Positions 37,326-45,383 of a stretch of DNA of 64,000 bases are shown here, in pieces. The DNA is from Anaerobranca gottschalkii DSM 13577. Lineage in GTDB: Bacteria > Bacillota > Proteinivoracia > Proteinivoracales > Proteinivoracaceae. Position 1 is the first letter of the stretch. Every line of letters starts with the position of its first letter. The DNA lies in assembly GCF_900111575.1 (NCBI RefSeq), contig NZ_FOIF01000003.1, forward strand, positions 1-64,000, read 5' to 3'. The notes beneath the pieces are model-generated. The model made no database searches and had not been told where the DNA came from. It was given only the letters and a program-made list of their open reading frames with translations. The position numbers and the translations under genes are program-made.

Positions 37326-38330
37326 ATGAAGACAATAATAAAAGTTGAAGATTTACAAGCTTTATATTTAGTTAAAGAGGGAACTATAAAAGCTGCTGAT
37401 GGAATATCATTTAGCATTTTAGAAAATACAGTTACTGCCATTGTAGGAGAAAGTGCATCTGGGAAAAGTACCATTATTGAAGGAATAACAAAAACACTGC
37501 CTCCAAATGGAAGAATCATATCTGGTAAAGTTTATTATAACGATTTAGAAATTTTAACACTCAAAGATGAGAAATTAAGGCAAATTAGATGGAAGGAAAT
37601 TGCATTAGTACCACAAGCTTCTCAACAATCATTAAATCCAACTATGAAGATAATTGATCATTTTAAGGATACGATAGAGGCTCATGATATAAAATGGGAT
37701 AAAAGAAAGTTAATAGAAAAAGCTTCAGAGAAATTAGAGATGGTAAGATTAAATCCAGAATCCATTTTATTTTCATATCCAATGCAATTATCAGGTGGGA
37801 TGAAACAAAGAGTTTTAATAGCTTTATCTCTTATTTTAGAACCCAAAGTTTTAATATTAGATGAGCCTACATCAGCACTTGATGTTTTAACACAGGCATA
37901 TATTATTAATTTATTAAAAGAGCTTAAAAGGAAATTAAATATTACTCTTATCTTTATTACACACGACATAGCTGTTGCTGCTGAATTAGCAGATAATGTG
38001 GCTGTTGTTTATGCTGGAAATTTAGTAGAGTATAACTCAACAAATAAGATTTTTAATAATCCATTACATCCATACACTAAAGGGTTAATTAACTCTATAA
38101 TGGCAATAAATAAAGATATGTCTAAAATAAAATCAATTCCAGGGAATTCACCTAGTCTATTAAATCCTCCTTCAGGATGTCGATTTCATCCTAGATGTGT
38201 TTATTCTATTGAACATTGCAAAAAAGAAAAACCATTACTACATAATCTTAAAGACGGATCTCAAGTTGCATGTCATTTGTATTATGAGGAGGAAAGAGTT
38301 AATGAGACAAAAACTTGTAGAATTAGTTAA
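37326..38330 (+). CDS. Opp-type oligosaccharide importer ATPase, DppD-like
   Basis: This ATPase of 334 residues has Walker A GESASGKSTIIEG, VPQASQQSLNPTMKI at the Q-loop, signature LSGGMKQRV, Walker B VLILDEPTSALDV and ITHDIAVAAELAD. The C-terminal extension holds SGCRFHPRCVYSIEHC and VACHL, a four-cysteine pattern seen in OppD/DppD proteins. GAGGTGACC lies before ATG. Its 3' end overlaps the next ATPase gene by 29 bases, a longer overlap than is usual. Confidence 0.93.
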   Translation: MKTIIKVEDLQALYLVKEGTIKAADGISFSILENTVTAIVGESASGKSTIIEGITKTLPPNGRIISGKVYYNDLEILTLKDEKLRQIRWKEIALVPQASQQSLNPTMKIIDHFKDTIEAHDIKWDKRKLIEKASEKLEMVRLNPESILFSYPMQLSGGMKQRVLIALSLILEPKVLILDEPTSALDVLTQAYIINLLKELKRKLNITLIFITHDIAVAAELADNVAVVYAGNLVEYNSTNKIFNNPLHPYTKGLINSIMAINKDMSKIKSIPGNSPSLLNPPSGCRFHPRCVYSIEHCKKEKPLLHNLKDGSQVACHLYYEEERVNETKTCRIS

Positions 38331-39279
38331 TGTGAATAAAATATTTTCTAAAGGTTTTATTAAAAAGAATCATAAGATTGTACTTGAAGATATAAATTTA
38401 GAGCTTTTTTCTGGAGATAGATTGGTTATTATTGGAGAAAGTGGTATGGGGAAGACAACTTTAGCAAGAATTATGGTAAATTTAGAACCTAAATCTAAGG
38501 GAGACATATATTGGATGGGGAAGAATATTAATAAATTGTCCTCTAAAGAGAAAAAAGAGTTAAGTCCAAAAATTCAATATGTTCATCAGGATCCTTATGG
38601 TTCGCTCCATCCTTCTAAAACTATATTTAAAATACTTGCTGATCCTTTAAAAAAGAATGAAAAAATAGTAGGTAAAAATCTTTATAATAAAACTCTAGAG
38701 TTAATGGAAAAGGTAGGTCTTTCGCCTGCTGACTATTATTTAAATAAGTATCCTCATCATTTATCTGGAGGAGGAAGACAAAGATTAGCGATAGCTAGAT
38801 CTTTAACAACAAATCCTCAAGTTATTGTGGCTGATGAGCCAATAAGTATGATTGATATGTCTTTAAGAACAACCATCATAGAATTGTTTAAAGAATTGAA
38901 TAATGAAGATAATTTGGCAATTGTTTTAATTTTACATGATATAGGAGCTGCTAAATTTTTTACTTATGAAAAAGGAGATGTAATAATACTTTATGGAGGT
39001 AAAATAGTAGAAAAAGGAAGAGGAATAAAAATTCTTTCTAATCCGAAGCATCCATACACTAAAGTTTTAATAAATTCTACACCAATAGTTGATCCTGAAT
39101 TAGCAAAAAACAGGAAAATAGAACAATTAAGGTCTTATGAGGTTCCAATTAGAACACCAGAAAGTAAAGGATGTCCTTTTTCACATGCTTGTAATCAATT
39201 TGCTCAGAAGTGCTTAGAAGAAAATCCAAAATTAAAGAAAATAGAAGATAATCATGAAGTTGCTTGTCATTTTTGTTAG
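38302..39279 (+). CDS. Opp-type oligosaccharide importer ATPase, DppF-like
   Basis: This second ATPase has 325 residues: Walker A GESGMGKTTLARI, HQDPYGSLHPSKTIF, signature LSGGGRQRLAIARSL, Walker B VIVADEPISMIDMS and LHDIGAAKFF at the switch region. The C-terminus again has cysteines (GCPFSHACNQFAQKC...VACHFC). ATG at 38302 follows GAGGAGG by nine bases, inside the end of the previous gene. With it the importer is complete: one binding protein, two permeases, two ATPases. Confidence 0.93.
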   Translation: MRQKLVELVNVNKIFSKGFIKKNHKIVLEDINLELFSGDRLVIIGESGMGKTTLARIMVNLEPKSKGDIYWMGKNINKLSSKEKKELSPKIQYVHQDPYGSLHPSKTIFKILADPLKKNEKIVGKNLYNKTLELMEKVGLSPADYYLNKYPHHLSGGGRQRLAIARSLTTNPQVIVADEPISMIDMSLRTTIIELFKELNNEDNLAIVLILHDIGAAKFFTYEKGDVIILYGGKIVEKGRGIKILSNPKHPYTKVLINSTPIVDPELAKNRKIEQLRSYEVPIRTPESKGCPFSHACNQFAQKCLEENPKLKKIEDNHEVACHFC

Positions 39280-39291
39280 GGTGGAATGTAT

Positions 39292-39459
39292 ATGAAAAAA
39301 TTTTATTATCTTTTGAGTCCGATAATAGTTATAGTTTTTGCTTTTTTATGGATGATAAATTTTAATAAATATAATAATAATTTTGAATTACTATTGGTTA
39401 TATCTTCATTATTAATTTCTGCTATTACATTATTATTAGTTTTCAAAAAAATAAGATAA
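39292..39459 (+). CDS. Small two-helix membrane protein, 55 aa, unknown function
   Basis: I do not recognise this short gene. It begins MKKFYYLLSPIIVIVFAFLW and has a second hydrophobic stretch, LLLVISSLLISAITLLLVF, separated by an Asn-rich loop (NFNKYNNN). A short basic tail (KKIR) follows. It starts 12 bases after the second ATPase gene with a GGGTGG site and ends 20 bases before the mutase gene, in the same direction, so it is probably translated as part of the island operon. A role with the transporter is possible but unproven; it could also be a chance frame in AT-rich DNA. Confidence 0.55.
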   Translation: MKKFYYLLSPIIVIVFAFLWMINFNKYNNNFELLLVISSLLISAITLLLVFKKIR

Positions 39460-39479
39460 TAACATTTTGAGGTGATTAA

Positions 39480-41207
39480 ATGAGCTATTTAACTATGTAT
39501 AGAAAATGGCTTAACTTTGATGATGAAACATATAAAGAACTTATAAGTTTAAAAGAATCAGAAATAAAAGATAGATTTTATAAGGAACTTGAGTTTGGAA
39601 CAGGTGGATTAAGAGGAATAATAGGTGCTGGAACTAATAGAGTTAATAAATATACAATAAGAAAAGTTACTCAAGGCCTAGCAAACTATATTAAAAAACA
39701 AAAAATTAATGAACCTTCTGTTATATTAGCTTATGATTCAAGAAAATATAGTGAACTATTTGCTAAAGAAGCAGCACTAGTCTTGAATGCTAATCAAATA
39801 AAAACTTACATATTTAATGAAATGAAACCTACTCCACTTTTATCTTATGCAATTAGAAAGATTAATACATCAGCTGGAATAGTAATAACTGCAAGTCATA
39901 ATCCAAAAGAGTACAATGGGTATAAAATATATTGGTCAGATGGTGGACAAATAACTGATCATTTAGCAAAAGAAATTTATAAAGAAATTAAGGCTATAGA
40001 TTATGAAGATATTTTAACAATAGAGTATAATAAAGCAATAGATTTAGGTTTATATAACGTTATAACAGACGAAATTGAGGATAGCTATATAAAGCAGATA
40101 AAACAATTGACTTTAAACAAAGATTTAGTTGATAATATGAAAGATAAGTTAAAAATTGTTTACACACCTATACATGGAACGGGAATTAAACCAATAAGAA
40201 GATTATTACAAGAAATAGGCTATACTAACTTATTTATTGTTAAAGAACAAGAAAACCCAGATCCTAATTTTTCAACGGTAATTTGTCCAAATCCAGAAGA
40301 GAAAGAAGTATTTGAAAAAGCAGTAGAAGTAGCTAGTAAAGAAGACGCAGATATTATAATAGGAACAGATCCTGATTGTGATAGAGCAGGAGTAGTAGTA
40401 AAAAATAAAGAAGGTAATTATATTGTTCTTACGGGAAATCAAGTTGGGTTATTGTTAACTTATTATATTTTAGATACTTTAAAATTTAAAAATATTTTAC
40501 CTAAAAATTCTGTTGTAATAAAAACTATAGTAACTACAGAGTGTATTAAAGAAATATGTAAAGATTATGGAGTTGAAGTTATAGATGTGTTAACTGGGTT
40601 TAAATATATTGGGGAAAAAATAAAAGAATTTGAAGATACAAAGGATAAGTTTTTTTTATTTGGACTTGAAGAAAGTTATGGATATTTAACAGGTACATTT
40701 GTTAGAGATAAAGACGCTGTAATTGCTTCAATGTTGATTTGCGAAATGGCCTGTTTTTATAAAAAAAGAGGATTGAGTTTATATGAGGGGCTATTGGAAC
40801 TATATTCAAAATATGGATTTTTTCTAGAGGATTTAGAAACAATTACTTTCGACGGTTTGAGTGGCTGTATTAATATAGAGAATATAATCAATAAAATAAG
40901 GAATTTTCCTCCAAACAAAATAGATGAATTTAATGTGGTATATATAAAAGATTATAAGTTTAAAAAAATAAAAGATCTATTAACTGGTAAAGAAACTACA
41001 ATGGAATATAAAATGCCTAGCTCAAATGTAATACAGTTAATATTAGAAGGTGATAATATTATTACTATTAGACCTTCAGGTACAGAACCCAAGATTAAAA
41101 TTTACTTTATGTTAAAAGACAACACCTGGGAAAAAAATGTAATAAAATTAAATAGATTAAAAGAAGCAATAAGTGAAATAATCAAACCAGAAATGAACAT
41201 TATATAA
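39480..41207 (+). CDS. Phosphohexomutase (phosphoglucomutase/phosphomannomutase, PgcA type)
   Basis: This 575-residue alpha-D-phosphohexomutase interconverts hexose 1- and 6-phosphates. Landmarks: FGTGGLRGIIGAG, catalytic serine in TASHNPKEYNGYKIYW (about residue 139), metal loop GTDPDCDRAG, sugar loop GLEESYGYLTG and phosphate site RPSGTEPKIKIYF. The size and sequence match the large PgcA/PGM2-like class. Family members use glucose and mannose phosphates; placed between a GH130 enzyme and ManA the expected task is mannose 1-phosphate to mannose 6-phosphate. GAGGTG precedes ATG. Confidence 0.9.
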   Translation: MSYLTMYRKWLNFDDETYKELISLKESEIKDRFYKELEFGTGGLRGIIGAGTNRVNKYTIRKVTQGLANYIKKQKINEPSVILAYDSRKYSELFAKEAALVLNANQIKTYIFNEMKPTPLLSYAIRKINTSAGIVITASHNPKEYNGYKIYWSDGGQITDHLAKEIYKEIKAIDYEDILTIEYNKAIDLGLYNVITDEIEDSYIKQIKQLTLNKDLVDNMKDKLKIVYTPIHGTGIKPIRRLLQEIGYTNLFIVKEQENPDPNFSTVICPNPEEKEVFEKAVEVASKEDADIIIGTDPDCDRAGVVVKNKEGNYIVLTGNQVGLLLTYYILDTLKFKNILPKNSVVIKTIVTTECIKEICKDYGVEVIDVLTGFKYIGEKIKEFEDTKDKFFLFGLEESYGYLTGTFVRDKDAVIASMLICEMACFYKKRGLSLYEGLLELYSKYGFFLEDLETITFDGLSGCINIENIINKIRNFPPNKIDEFNVVYIKDYKFKKIKDLLTGKETTMEYKMPSSNVIQLILEGDNIITIRPSGTEPKIKIYFMLKDNTWEKNVIKLNRLKEAISEIIKPEMNII

Positions 41208-41226
41208 GATTTAAGGATGGGAGAAT

Positions 41227-42120
41227 ATGAATAGTGAACAGTTTATCTTTTTAAATAATGTAAGACATAATAAAATTTGGGGATTTGAAGATTGGGTAAT
41301 TAGTGCACATCCTAATGGAGATTGCAAAATAAGGGAAGGAAAATACAAAGATAAAACATTAAGTTGGTTGTGGGAAAATGAAAGACATTTATTTGGTAAT
41401 ATTGAACAAGATAAATTTCCATTACTAGTTAAAGAAATAACAACAAATTTAGATTTAAGTGTTCAAGTACATCCAGATGATGATTATGCAAAAAAACATA
41501 CTAATGAAAAGTTTGGAAAAACAGAATGTTGGTATATTCTTGATTGTGATAAAAATTCTGAGTTGATTTTAGGGCACAACGCAAAAAGCAAAGATGAGCT
41601 AAGAGAAATGATTAAAAAGGGGTATTGGCAGAAATTATTGAAAAAAGTTAAAGTAAAACCAGATGACTTTTACTTTATTCCAGCTGGTACCGTTCATGGC
41701 ATAGGAAAAAATATATTTATACTGGAGATTCAACAGTCAAGCGATATAACTTATAGATTATATGATTATGAAAGACTAGAAAATGGAAAACCTAGGAAAC
41801 TACATATTGAAGAAAGCATTGATGTAATAAAAATACCACAGATGGAACAACCTATAAAACAAATAAATAAAAAATTTTTACCTAATGTTAATATACAATA
41901 TTTAGTAAATGATAAACATTTTTCTGTTGTAAAATTTGATGTTGATGGTACTACTAAAATACCTAACGATAAACCTTTTTTATTAGTTAGTGTAATAAAA
42001 GGAAAAGGCACAATAAATGATGAAAGAAAAATTACAAAAGGTGATCATTTTATAGTCCTTAATCAATGTAAAGAGTTTACAGTTAATGGTAAATTGCAAC
42101 TAGTTATTTCTCATATATAA
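41227..42120 (+). CDS. manA: Mannose-6-phosphate isomerase, class I
   Basis: This zinc enzyme of 297 residues, cupin fold, converts mannose 6-phosphate to fructose 6-phosphate. Metal ligands are visible in SVQVHPDD (Gln, His), KTECWYIL (Glu) and AGTVHGIG (His). ITYRLYDYER, GKPRKLHIEES and LLVSVIKGKG are family stretches. Its length is typical of the short Bacillus-type enzymes. It is the last gene of the island, 19 bases after the mutase, and completes the route to glycolysis. GATGGGAG precedes ATG. Confidence 0.93.
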   Translation: MNSEQFIFLNNVRHNKIWGFEDWVISAHPNGDCKIREGKYKDKTLSWLWENERHLFGNIEQDKFPLLVKEITTNLDLSVQVHPDDDYAKKHTNEKFGKTECWYILDCDKNSELILGHNAKSKDELREMIKKGYWQKLLKKVKVKPDDFYFIPAGTVHGIGKNIFILEIQQSSDITYRLYDYERLENGKPRKLHIEESIDVIKIPQMEQPIKQINKKFLPNVNIQYLVNDKHFSVVKFDVDGTTKIPNDKPFLLVSVIKGKGTINDERKITKGDHFIVLNQCKEFTVNGKLQLVISHI

Positions 42121-42163
42121 TATGAATTAAACACTACTTAGATGATAATGTAAAACTTACAAA

Positions 42164-42203
42164 AAAACTAGATGGCAGGTGATCCTGTCATCTAGTTTTT
42201 ATT
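42164..42203. terminator. Strong bidirectional terminator at the island's right border
   Basis: AAAACTAGATGGCAGG (42164-42179) and CCTGTCATCTAGTTTT (42184-42199) form a 16-base stem with one G-T wobble, with A and T runs outside. It separates manA from the convergent DUF948 gene. Confidence 0.9.
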
Positions 42204-42588
42204 ATTTTCTTTCTTCTCTTTTATTTACAAAAAATTCATATATTCCTTTGGCAAATTCTGCTACAATAATAATATAGTTTAATAAGGTTTCTGTTTTGTT
42301 CTGAACAGATGATGCTGTATTAAAAACCGTTGTACTCAATGCATCGATGGTATCCTCTGTTTTGTAGAGACCATCTTTGATAATTTCAGTAGCTTCATTG
42401 ACATTATCCATTACTTTAGGTAGGGTTTTTAAAGTTTTATCGATATTGTCCCCATTTTTATCTAAGATGGTATTGATTTTTTTAATCACACCGATTAAAT
42501 GGGCAAGGGCTATAATCAATAAAATACTAATGGCTACCGCAAAGGAAAAAATGATAAACCAAGCTAAATCAGTTAATGTGATATACAT
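42202..42588 (-). CDS. DUF948 family membrane protein
   Basis: This 128-residue protein has one N-terminal membrane helix (LAWFIIFSFAVAISILLIIALAH), then a long helical region with TLDKNGDNIDKTLKTLPKVMDNVNEATE-like heptads, here ILDKNGDNIDKTLKTLPK. DUF948 proteins accompany YtxH proteins in many Gram-positives and are linked to general stress; the molecular role is not known. It follows the ytxH-like gene by 32 bases and shares its promoter. Confidence 0.85.
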   Translation of the reverse strand: MYITLTDLAWFIIFSFAVAISILLIIALAHLIGVIKKINTILDKNGDNIDKTLKTLPKVMDNVNEATEIIKDGLYKTEDTIDALSTTVFNTASSVQNKTETLLNYIIIVAEFAKGIYEFFVNKREERK

Positions 42589-42620
42589 AATATACTCCTT
42601 TCAAAGCTTGTCCATATAAA

Positions 42621-42953
42621 TTAAAGTGAAACATTATCTTTATTATCTTGTACTTCTACTTCAACTTCATCTTCTCCTTTGGTTTTCTTTTTCACTTTTT
42701 CTACAACTTCTACAGCTTTATCTTTAGCTTCTGCAGCTTTTTCTTTAACTGTTTCTGTGATTTCCTTGGTTTTGTCAGCGATGTCTTTTCTGGTTTCCTT
42801 ACCGGCTTTAGGGGCAAAAAGTACTCCTAAGGCTGCACCGATAGCAGTGGAGATTCCTGCGGTAACAGCTACTTTTTTAGCAGTTTCCTTTCGTTGTTTT
42901 TTTAGCTGCTCTTCCCTCTCCCTTTGTCTTTTTTCTAGAATTTGTTTTAACAT
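42621..42953 (-). CDS. YtxH-like envelope stress protein
   Basis: This 110-residue protein has a charged N-terminus (EKRQREREEQLKKQRKETAK), a short glycine-rich hydrophobic segment VAVTAGISTAIGAALGVLFAPKAGKETRKDI (the YtxH signature around FAPKSGKETR) and a lysine/glutamate-rich amphipathic tail with repeated KEKAAEAKDKAVEVV units. Such proteins are small membrane-anchored or LEA-like stress proteins; the exact function is unknown. GAGGAGGAG precedes ATG. First gene of a two-gene unit. Confidence 0.85.
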   Translation of the reverse strand: MLKQILEKRQREREEQLKKQRKETAKKVAVTAGISTAIGAALGVLFAPKAGKETRKDIADKTKEITETVKEKAAEAKDKAVEVVEKVKKKTKGEDEVEVEVQDNKDNVSL

Positions 42954-42982
42954 AACATCTCCTCCTCTCTTTTATTATTTTA

Positions 42983-43011
42983 ATTATATAATAAATAGTA
43001 ATGATATGCAA
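42983..43011 (-). promoter_or_regulatory. SigA-type promoter for the YtxH-DUF948 unit
   Basis: On the minus strand TTGCAT (43011-43006), a 17-base spacer and TATAAT (42988-42983). Confidence 0.65.
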
Positions 43012-43055
43012 TAAATTCTGAGATTATTCTAAAAATTTTAAGTTGGGGTGATAAA

Positions 43056-45371
43056 ATGTTTGGCAATTTAGTTGAATTTTATCTAGAAGGTAATAAAGTA
43101 AATTTTATTTATGAAAGAAATAGGGGGATAGTGGAAGTGATTTCCCCTGAGATTATCAATATTTTTGTTCCTTTTAAAAGGGAAGAAAAGCTATCTAAAG
43201 CTATAGAGAATCTACCTGAAAATAAGGTGCTTTTTGCAGTGGAAAATCAAGGGGATAAAGTCTTAATTAGAACTGAAAAGCTGTTGGTAGAAGTAAAGGG
43301 AGAATTTAAAGTTGATTTTTATAACTCCCAAGGGGAGTTGTTGTGTGCCGATTACTTAGGGGAGAGGGATCCTAAAACCAATAAAACCCAGGATAAAATG
43401 AAAATAGAGGTTTTAAAGGAACTAGAAGGAAGTGAATATATCTACGGTTTAGGTGATAAAACAGGACATCTCAATAAAAAGGGGTATCATTATAAAATGT
43501 GGAATACCGATGACCCTAGTCCCCATGTGGAGAGTTTTGAAGCTATGTATAAGTCCATACCATTCCTTTTAGTCCTCAAAAATGGTAGTGGATATGGAAT
43601 TTTTTTCGATAATCCCTTTAAAAGTTATTTCGATTTTGGTAAAGAAAATAGTAAATACTATTATTTTGGAGCAGAAGATGGCAATCTAGACTATTACTTT
43701 ATCTATGGTCCTTCTATTGCCCAGGTAATAAAGGGATATACCTATCTTACCGGAACTACTCCCCTTCCCCAGTTGTGGACTTTAGGGTATCACCAAAGCA
43801 GGTGGAGTTATGCCCCAGAAGGAAGGGTAATGGAAATTGGAGAAAACTTTAGAAAGAGGGATATCCCCTGTGATGTAATCTACTTAGATATTGACTATAT
43901 GGATGGATTTAGAGTCTTTACTTGGGATAAAGAAAAATTCAAAGAACCTCAAAAAATGATTAGTAAGTTAAAGGAACAGGGTTTTAAAGTAGTTACAATT
44001 GTAGACCCGGGTGTTAAAAAGGATAAAGGCTATTTTGTCTATGATGAAGGTTTGGAAAAGGGTTATTTCGTTACAGATAAAGATGGTATTCCCTATGTTA
44101 ATAAGGTATGGCCAGGGGATAGTGTTTATCCAGATTTTTCTCAAGAAGAGACTAGGAAGTGGTGGGCAGATAAACACAAACTCTTATTAGATTGTGGTGT
44201 AGCAGGTATTTGGAATGATATGAATGAGCCAGCCAGTTTTGATGGACCCCTTCCCGATGATGTTCAATTTAAAAATGATGGTTACCCAACAGATCATCGG
44301 GAAATCCACAATCTTTATGGCCATTTGATGTCTAAAGGGACATATGAAGGAATAAAAAAATTTACCAATAAACGTCCCTTTGTTATAACCCGGGCCTGTT
44401 TTTCAGGGACACAAAAATATTCAACGGTTTGGACGGGAGATAATCAAAGTTTTTGGGAACATCTGCGGATGTCTATTCCTATGTTATTGAATTTAGGGTT
44501 AAGTGGATTTTCCTTTTGTGGTACCGATGTAGGTGGTTTTGGTTTTGATTGTACCGGTGAATTGTTATCCCGTTGGGTACAGGTAGGGTGTTTTACACCC
44601 CTCTTTAGAAATCATTCAGCAATGGATACCAGGGATCAAGAGCCTTGGGCCTTTGATAAAAAAACAGAAGGGATCAATAGAAAATACATTAAATTGAGGT
44701 ATCAGTTGATTCCCTACCTTTATGATTTAATGTACCATGGAGAAAAAACAGGGTTACCAGTGATGAGGCCTTTAGTTCTCCATTATCAACAGGATAGGGA
44801 GACTTATGAAATCAATGATCAATTTTTATGGGGAGAAAATATCTTAGTAGCCCCTATATTGCAGCAAGGGCAAAGGGCTAGGGCTGTTTATTTACCTAAA
44901 GGCAAATGGATAGACTATTGGACAGGGGAAGAATTCCAAGGGGAAAGCTATGTAATTAAAGAAGCCCCTTTAGAAATTTGCCCGATATATATAAAGGAAG
45001 GGAGCATTATCCCTAAATTTCCAGTACAAAATTACGTAGGTGAAAGGAAGATAGATAACCTTATATTAGATATCTATCCAGGAAATGGCCAGAATCTCCA
45101 CTATCAAGATGATGGGGAAACCTTTAATTACCGACAGGGAGAATACAACTTATATAGGTTTACAATGGATGAAGGAAAAGCTTTAGAAATTATGGTGGAT
45201 ATGATTCATCAGGGATATCAAGGTAAATATGGGAGTTTCACCTTTAATATCAACAATGTAGAGGCAAAAGAGGTAATAATCAACGGAAAACCTGTAAACT
45301 TTCAATTAAAAGAAGGGAAAGTAAATTTTACCGCCAGTGGAGAAAGGTTAGAGATAAAAATAATCAGGTAA
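43056..45371 (+). CDS. GH31 family alpha-glucosidase
   Basis: This 771-residue glycoside hydrolase has an N-terminal beta domain (GSEYIYGLGDKTGHLNKKG), a catalytic barrel with WTLGYHQSRWSYAPEGRV, nucleophile Asp in GIWNDMNEPASF (about residue 388), acid/base Asp in VWTGDNQSFWEHL (about 461) and FCGTDVGGFG, and C-terminal beta domains (LPKGKWIDYWTGEEFQGE). It would cleave terminal alpha-linked glucose from oligosaccharides in the cytosol, as there is no signal peptide. It uses more G and C, and more AGG/CCC codons, than the island just upstream, so it looks native. Followed 12 bases later by a phospholipase D-type gene. Confidence 0.93.
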   Translation: MFGNLVEFYLEGNKVNFIYERNRGIVEVISPEIINIFVPFKREEKLSKAIENLPENKVLFAVENQGDKVLIRTEKLLVEVKGEFKVDFYNSQGELLCADYLGERDPKTNKTQDKMKIEVLKELEGSEYIYGLGDKTGHLNKKGYHYKMWNTDDPSPHVESFEAMYKSIPFLLVLKNGSGYGIFFDNPFKSYFDFGKENSKYYYFGAEDGNLDYYFIYGPSIAQVIKGYTYLTGTTPLPQLWTLGYHQSRWSYAPEGRVMEIGENFRKRDIPCDVIYLDIDYMDGFRVFTWDKEKFKEPQKMISKLKEQGFKVVTIVDPGVKKDKGYFVYDEGLEKGYFVTDKDGIPYVNKVWPGDSVYPDFSQEETRKWWADKHKLLLDCGVAGIWNDMNEPASFDGPLPDDVQFKNDGYPTDHREIHNLYGHLMSKGTYEGIKKFTNKRPFVITRACFSGTQKYSTVWTGDNQSFWEHLRMSIPMLLNLGLSGFSFCGTDVGGFGFDCTGELLSRWVQVGCFTPLFRNHSAMDTRDQEPWAFDKKTEGINRKYIKLRYQLIPYLYDLMYHGEKTGLPVMRPLVLHYQQDRETYEINDQFLWGENILVAPILQQGQRARAVYLPKGKWIDYWTGEEFQGESYVIKEAPLEICPIYIKEGSIIPKFPVQNYVGERKIDNLILDIYPGNGQNLHYQDDGETFNYRQGEYNLYRFTMDEGKALEIMVDMIHQGYQGKYGSFTFNINNVEAKEVIINGKPVNFQLKEGKVNFTASGERLEIKIIR

Positions 45372-45383
45372 TGGGTGGTGTCT

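Noticed and set aside
42648-43014. Plus-strand frames opposite the YtxH-like gene rich in Phe and Ser
   Set aside because: They are antisense shadows of a Lys/Glu-rich gene with good ribosome site and promoter on the minus strand.
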